Source: Bradyrhizobium sp. CCGE-LA001
Lineage (GTDB): Bacteria > Pseudomonadota > Alphaproteobacteria > Rhizobiales > Xanthobacteraceae
DNA length: 64,000 nucleotides
Direction of reading: 5' to 3'
Assembly (NCBI RefSeq): GCF_000296215.2
Contig: NZ_CP013949.1
Coordinates: 4,643,501 to 4,707,500, forward strand
Position numbers and translations under genes: made by a program. The notes beneath the pieces are model-generated. The model ran no database searches and was not told the origin of the DNA. It worked only from the letters and a program-made list of their open reading frames with translations. Below, one piece after another: positions 60,009-64,000 of the stretch; within the stretch, counting starts at the first letter, position 1; the number at the start of each line of letters is the position of its first letter.

Positions 60009-60755
60009 ATGCGCGTCCCGGATTGGCTGACAGCCCGGCCGGTCGCCCATCGCGGCCTGCATGACATTTCGCGCGGCATCGTCGAGAACATGCCGGGCGC
60101 GGTCCAGGCTGCGATCGCAGGCAATTTCTCGATCGAGGTCGATATCCAGCTTTCGTCCGACGGCGAGGCCATGGTGCACCACGACCATGCCCTCAGCCGC
60201 CTCACCGAGGCCACCGGCGAGGTCATCGACAAGACCGCGGCCGAGCTCAGGGCAGTCAAATTCAAGGATACGGACGAGCGGATGATGTCGCTGTCCGACC
60301 TCTGTGCCCTGGTCGCCGGCCGGGTGCCGCTGGTGATCGAGGTGAAGAGCCATTTTGGCGGCGACCGCAAGCTGGTGAAGCGGATGGCCGAGGTGCTGGC
60401 ATCCTATGAAGGCCCCGCGGTCGGCATGTCCTTCGATCCCGACCAGGTGCTGGCGCTGCGCGAGCTGTTGCCCAACCGTCCGCGCGGCATCGTCGCGCAG
60501 CGGAGCTACGATGACGAATATTGGGCCAACCTGACCCAGGCGCAGCGCGACAGCATGCTGTACCTGCGCCACGGCTTCCAGACCCAGCCCCACTTCGTCG
60601 CCTTCAAGGTCGACCACCTGCCGGCCCCCGCCCCCTGGATCGCCCGCAACCTGTTCGGCTGCGCCCTGCTCGGCTGGACCGTGCGCACGGGCGAGCAGCG
60701 GACTCGGGTCGGGCAGTATGCGGATCAGATGATCTTCGAGGGGTTCGTGCCGTAG
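60009..60755 (+). CDS. Glycerophosphodiester phosphodiesterase
   Basis: 248 residues, cytoplasmic TIM barrel without signal peptide. Motif VAHRGLHDI has His14 and Arg15, then metal-binding Glu43-x-Asp45 (SIEVDIQLS) and HDH at 58-60 (catalytic His). Hydrolyses glycerophosphodiesters to sn-glycerol 3-phosphate and an alcohol, feeding phospholipid turnover. Follows the Rid gene by 5 bases. Confidence 0.92.
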   Translation: MRVPDWLTARPVAHRGLHDISRGIVENMPGAVQAAIAGNFSIEVDIQLSSDGEAMVHHDHALSRLTEATGEVIDKTAAELRAVKFKDTDERMMSLSDLCALVAGRVPLVIEVKSHFGGDRKLVKRMAEVLASYEGPAVGMSFDPDQVLALRELLPNRPRGIVAQRSYDDEYWANLTQAQRDSMLYLRHGFQTQPHFVAFKVDHLPAPAPWIARNLFGCALLGWTVRTGEQRTRVGQYADQMIFEGFVP

Positions 60756-60780
60756 GGCGCGGCATGCAACCAGTAGCGCT

Positions 60781-60914
60781 CGTGTCCCGGACAAGGTGCA
60801 ACGCTTCAGCGTTGCGGCACAGAGCCGGAATCCATCTCTCCGCGAGCACACTGCCACATGGGCCCCGGCTCTGCAGCGCACCGCTGAAGGAGCGCTGCGT
60901 GCGTCCAGGGCACG
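60781..60914. repeat. Palindromic repeat, CGTGTCCCGGAC family (copy 2)
   Basis: Starts CGTGTCCCGGACAAGGTGCAA and ends GCGTCCAGGGCACG. Matches the copy at 50804 in overall order: opening, GCACAGAGCCGG inner block, GGGCCCCGGCTC, and the GCAGCGCACCGCTGAAG block. Confidence 0.8.
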
Positions 60915-60973
60915 CGAGCATGCCTGTTCCCGCCCCCTTGAAGTCGCTGCTGCAATGCACGATCTTGCACGCA

Positions 60974-62215
60974 ATGGCATCATCCGACATTACGCTCGAG
61001 GCCGTACCGTCCATTGGCGAGGTGTCGCCAGAGGATTGGGACGCCTGCGCCAATCCCGGCAAAGCCTGCAACGGGCATGGCGCAGGAACCTCATCCGCTC
61101 TTCCAGGCGATTCCCTCGGCCTCTCAAAACCCGCCTATAACCCGTTCGTCTCGCACGCATTTCTCTCCGCCGTGGAGAAATCGGGTTCGGCGACGATCCG
61201 CACCGGCTGGGGGCCGCGGCACCTCGTCGCCAAGCTCGATGGCCGCGTCGCCGGTGTCGTGCCCTGCTATCTGAAATCGCATAGCCAAGGCGAGTACGTC
61301 TTCGACCGCGGCTGGGCGGATGCCTATGAGCGCGCCGGTGGGCGCTACTATCCGAAGCTCCAGGTCTCGGTTCCTTTCACGCCGGCGACGGGGCCCAGGC
61401 TGCTGGTCCGCGACGGCGTCGACCGCGAGCGGATCACCGAGGCGCTGGCGAGCGGGCTGGTGGCGCTGTGCGGGGTCAGCAAGGCCTCCTCGGTCCACGT
61501 CACCTTCGCGCGCGAGGCGGAATGGAAGCTGCTCGCCCAGCACGGCTTCCTGCAGCGCACCGACCAGCAGTTCCACTGGCACAATGACGGATTTGCGAGC
61601 TTCGATGACTTCCTGGCGACGCTGAACTCGCGCCACCGCAAATCGATCAAGCGCGAACGGCGCGATGCGCTCGCCGCCGGCATCACCATCCACTGGCTAA
61701 CCGGCAAGGACATCACGGAAGACGCCTGGGATGCGTTCTTCATGTTCTACATGGAGACCGGCTCGCGCAAATGGGGCCGGCCCTATCTGACACGCGAGTT
61801 CTTCTCGCTGATCGGCGAGACCATGAGAGATGACGTGCTGCTGGTAATGGCCCGCCGCAACGGCCGCTGGATCGCGGGCGCGATCAACTTCATCGGCTCG
61901 GATACGCTGTTCGGCCGCAACTGGGGCGCGCTCGAGCATCATCCGTTCCTGCATTTCGAGGTCTGCTATTATCAGGCGATCGATTTCGCGATCAAACGCG
62001 GCCTGAAGCATGTCGAAGCGGGCGCGCAGGGCGAGCACAAGATCGCCCGCGGCTACCTGCCGCGCACCACCCACTCCGCCCACTTCATCGCCGATCCCGG
62101 CCTGCGCCGGGCCATCGACGATTATCTCAAGCGCGAGCGCGCCTATGTTGCGGAAGCCGGACGGGAACTCGCCGAGCTTGGTCCCTTCCGCAAAGGCATC
62201 GACGAGGCGCCTTGA
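60974..62215 (+). CDS. FemAB-like/GNAT-fold protein (DUF482)
   Basis: 413 residues. The family, called peptidogalycan-biosynthesis-like or DUF482, has a double-GNAT fold like FemABX aminoacyltransferases. Landmarks: NPFVSHAFLSAVEKSGSA, YPKLQVSVPFTPATGPRLL, LNSRHRKSIKRERRDA, YMETGSRKWGRPYLTREFF, FGRNWGALEHHPFLHFEVCYYQAIDFAI and EAGAQGEHKIARGYLP. Its donor and acceptor are unknown; transfer of aminoacyl or acyl groups is inferred from fold. Start ATG 60974, upstream frame covers the repeat only. Confidence 0.9.
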   Translation: MASSDITLEAVPSIGEVSPEDWDACANPGKACNGHGAGTSSALPGDSLGLSKPAYNPFVSHAFLSAVEKSGSATIRTGWGPRHLVAKLDGRVAGVVPCYLKSHSQGEYVFDRGWADAYERAGGRYYPKLQVSVPFTPATGPRLLVRDGVDRERITEALASGLVALCGVSKASSVHVTFAREAEWKLLAQHGFLQRTDQQFHWHNDGFASFDDFLATLNSRHRKSIKRERRDALAAGITIHWLTGKDITEDAWDAFFMFYMETGSRKWGRPYLTREFFSLIGETMRDDVLLVMARRNGRWIAGAINFIGSDTLFGRNWGALEHHPFLHFEVCYYQAIDFAIKRGLKHVEAGAQGEHKIARGYLPRTTHSAHFIADPGLRRAIDDYLKRERAYVAEAGRELAELGPFRKGIDEAP

Positions 62216-62276
62216 CGCCTCGCCACGGCTGGTGACAGTAAGCGCAAAATCGAGCGCAAAGTTCTTGGGAGCCGTC

Positions 62277-62705
62277 ATGACCGCCTACGACACCAACAAC
62301 ATCTTCGCAAAAATCCTGCGCGGCGAGCTGCCCTGCCACAAGGTATACGAGGACGAGCACGTCTTCGCCTTCCTCGACATCATGCCGCGCGTGCCGGGCC
62401 ATACGCTGGTGATCCCGAAGGCCCCCGCCCGCAACATCCTCGACATCAAGCCGGACGATTATGCCCATGTGGCCCGCGGCGCGCACAAGATTGCGGCGGC
62501 CGCGATGAAGGCGTTCGATGCCGATGGCATCACTGTGCAGCAATTCAACGAGCCCGCCGGCGGACAGGTCGTGTTTCATCTGCACATGCACGTGATGCCG
62601 CGCCACGACGGCGTCGCCATGCTGCCGCCGGCGAGCCGCAAGGAAGACGACAAGGTGCTGCAAGAGCACGCGGCCAAGCTGATTGCGGCGTTGAAGGCGG
62701 GGTAG
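62277..62705 (+). CDS. HIT-family nucleotide hydrolase
   Basis: 142 residues. The His triad HLHMHVMPR (His101, His103, His105) is intact. N-terminal FAKILRGELPCHKVYEDEHVFAFLDIMPRVPGHTLV (parts only diagnostic) fits the HINT branch. It should hydrolyse nucleoside phosphoramidates, for example aminoacyl-AMP, such as AMP-lysine. Starts 61 bases after the FemAB-like gene. Confidence 0.95.
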   Translation: MTAYDTNNIFAKILRGELPCHKVYEDEHVFAFLDIMPRVPGHTLVIPKAPARNILDIKPDDYAHVARGAHKIAAAAMKAFDADGITVQQFNEPAGGQVVFHLHMHVMPRHDGVAMLPPASRKEDDKVLQEHAAKLIAALKAG

Positions 62706-62717
62706 CGCCGGACACTC

Positions 62718-62840
62718 CGTCATTGCGAGGAGCCCTTGCGACGAAGCAATCCAGACTGTCTCCGCGGAAGCAGCCTGGATTGCTTCGCGGAGCCTGTCAT
62801 CGGGCCGCGCTTTGCGCGGACCCGGTGGCTCGCAATGACG
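62718..62840. repeat. Palindromic repeat, CGTCATTGCGAG family (copy 3)
   Basis: 123 bases with the same layout as 58311: CGTCATTGCGAGGAGCCC opening, GCAATCCAGACTGTCTCCGC core, the inserted GGAGCCTGTCATCGGGCCGC block and a TCGCAATGACG end. Confidence 0.9.
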
Positions 62841-62850
62841 GAGGAGAGAC

Positions 62851-63342
62851 TCACTCCGTCTGGAAATCCCCTGCTTGCGGCGCGGCGAGCGGGGTAAACT
62901 CGCAGCGGTCGGGCTTGATGTCGATCAGCGGCGTGTTGTCGATGCAATCGAGGCCGCGCACCAGGATCGCATTGCCCTCGATCCCGACCAGCTTGACGAT
63001 CGACGTGCCGATCGGATTGGGCCGCACCGGTGAGCGCAACGAAAACGTGCCGCGGGTCTTCTCGTTGTTCTTCGGGCTCTGCAGGATGATGTCGCGACGC
63101 GACTGGTCGAGCCAGTAGAGCACTTCGAGATTGCTGTAGAAATCCACGCCTTTGATCGCCGGGACGAACGGCTCGAAGATCTCGAGCCGGCACACCGGGC
63201 CATCCTGTCGTCCTTGCCGCGGCGTCTCCAGCCGCGACGTCCAGGGGGTGCGGATGCGGCCGATGAAGACGAGACCGGCATCTTGCGCCGGCGGCAGCTC
63301 GATGGCGAGCTCGCCGTCGCGGAGCTCCTGTTCGCGAACCAT
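62851..63342 (-). CDS. trmO: tRNA(Thr) t6A37 N6-methyltransferase
   Basis: TrmO/TsaA (YaeB) family, SAM-dependent methylation of t6A at position 37 in tRNA-Thr. 163 residues. Conserved IGRIRTPWTSRLETPRQG, CRLEIFEPFVPAIKGVD, YWLDQSRRD, GTFSLRSPVRPNPIGTSIVKL and LVRGLDCIDNTPLIDIKPD. The beta-barrel TrmO fold is smaller than in E. coli YaeB because the C-terminal extension is absent. Confidence 0.92.
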   Translation of the reverse strand: MVREQELRDGELAIELPPAQDAGLVFIGRIRTPWTSRLETPRQGRQDGPVCRLEIFEPFVPAIKGVDFYSNLEVLYWLDQSRRDIILQSPKNNEKTRGTFSLRSPVRPNPIGTSIVKLVGIEGNAILVRGLDCIDNTPLIDIKPDRCEFTPLAAPQAGDFQTE

Positions 63343-63374
63343 ATGTGCTGTTCCTTAGCTGTTCGCAGGCGGTT

Positions 63375-63725
63375 CTAGCCCAACCACCACTTGCCGGCCA
63401 GCATGAAGACTTCGCCCGTGACCACGCCCGCGAAGATCGAGCGGCGGGTCAGCAGGAAGACGGCGAGCCCGGCGCCGACCGCGCCATAGCGCAGCACGTC
63501 AGGCACGCTGGCCAGCGCGCCCGGCGGCTGGACCACGATCTGGGCGATGACGCCGGCCAGGATCGCGGTTGCGACCGCCCTCACCCAGACCAGCAGCTCG
63601 GAGCCCTCGTCGATGCCGCCGCCGAACCACAGGCCCAGCATGCGCCAGATCTGGTTCGGAACGACGCCAGCGACGAACAGCACGACGAGCGCCTGCCAGT
63701 CGCCGATGAGCTGCGCGTAGCTCAT
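63375..63725 (-). CDS. azlD: AzlD-like branched-chain amino acid export subunit
   Basis: 116 residues with about four membrane helices. AGVVPNQIWRMLGLWFGG, GVIAQIVVQPPGALASVP and a C-terminal helix with FAGVVTGEVFML fit AzlD, the small partner of AzlC in branched-chain amino acid export. Overlaps the azlC gene by 4 bases (ATGA). Confidence 0.88.
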   Translation of the reverse strand: MSYAQLIGDWQALVVLFVAGVVPNQIWRMLGLWFGGGIDEGSELLVWVRAVATAILAGVIAQIVVQPPGALASVPDVLRYGAVGAGLAVFLLTRRSIFAGVVTGEVFMLAGKWWLG

Positions 63726-64000
63726 GCGCGCACCTCCCGCCACCAATGCACGCCATAGGCGATCGTGCCGGCCACGAGGCCGCTGACGAGGATGTCGAGG
63801 CCGGAGTTCATCTTCGCTGCCAGCGGATAGAGCAGAATGCCGAGCGCCAGCGCGACGACGTCGGCAGCCTCGCGGCTGTTGCGCGCGGTCGAGAACAGGA
63901 ACGATAGCGGCGTCAGCATCAGGATCGCCGCTCCCAGCGTCTGCGTCAGATTGGCGGCGAGGAAAAAGCCGACCGCGTTGGCACAGAGGCACACCGAGAC
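63722..64000 (-). CDS. azlC: AzlC-like exporter subunit, C-terminal part (cut by window edge)
   Basis: Only the last 92 codons are in the window; the frame runs through base 64000. Hydrophobic segments FFLAANLTQTLGAAILMLTPL and VALALGILLYPLA fit AzlC, followed by GLVAGTIAYGVHWWREVRA. Forms an operon with azlD. Confidence 0.88.
   Translation of the reverse strand, partial: VSVCLCANAVGFFLAANLTQTLGAAILMLTPLSFLFSTARNSREAADVVALALGILLYPLAAKMNSGLDILVSGLVAGTIAYGVHWWREVRA

Noticed and set aside
1753..62840. CRISPR array formed by the repeated sequences
   Set aside because: The repeats are isolated palindromes scattered singly between genes, not short direct repeats with regular spacers.

Overview
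The window is chromosomal DNA of an alphaproteobacterium of the order Hyphomicrobiales, most probably Bradyrhizobium or a close relative (Nitrobacteraceae). The evidence is the high GC content and GC-rich third codon positions, a Rhizobiales-type porin, the EipB envelope protein, the PleD/DivK cell-cycle pair, a single bifunctional Rsh enzyme, and families of 75-140 bp palindromic intergenic repeats of the kind common in Bradyrhizobium. It is a housekeeping region. There is no prophage, insertion sequence, CRISPR array or conjugation gene.

Layout. 0-5 kb (minus strand): rpoZ, rsh, pdxJ, acpS and the start of lepB. 5-9 kb: a NYN-domain protein and a family 5 uracil-DNA glycosylase, then peroxiredoxin, smpB, mscL and dapA. 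9-13.5 kb: a large lytic transglycosylase and a porin. 13.5-16.6 kb: a gene-poor stretch holding tRNA-Ser(GCT), two small hypothetical genes and a 32-residue Lys/Ala-rich microprotein. 16.6-20.4 kb: the gatCAB operon, with two small conserved genes placed between gatC, gatA and gatB. 20.5-27 kb: two nitronate monooxygenase-like genes with a divergent LysR regulator, a secreted cyclase-family protein, and an unusual cytoplasmic fusion of a trypsin-like protease with a DNA/RNA non-specific endonuclease. 27-35 kb: ruvX, an AEC transporter, a CPBP protease, aidB, a VanX-like dipeptidase, pyrB with a dihydroorotase-like pseudoenzyme, and plsY. 35.5-42.3 kb: patatin, amidase, dprA and two HxlR-regulated oxidoreductase divergons. 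42.5-50.7 kb: topA, rnr, DUF983, NUDIX, an LLM flavin oxidoreductase and rpmG. 51-57 kb: an MFS/TetR divergon with a clear operator, pleD, divK, a DUF3572 gene and dinB. 57-64 kb: small regulators, two Rid-family proteins, EipB, GDPD, a FemAB-like protein, HIT, TrmO and the AzlD/AzlC exporter.

The backbone gatCAB-ruvX-pyrB-pyrX-plsY-dprA-topA-rnr-rpmG-pleD-divK-dinB resembles the ancestral alphaproteobacterial order. Accessory cassettes interrupt it at several points. The most unusual protein is the protease-endonuclease fusion at 24725-26938, in the cassette between gatC and ruvX. It looks like a two-domain intracellular effector, but nothing around it proves a defence role.
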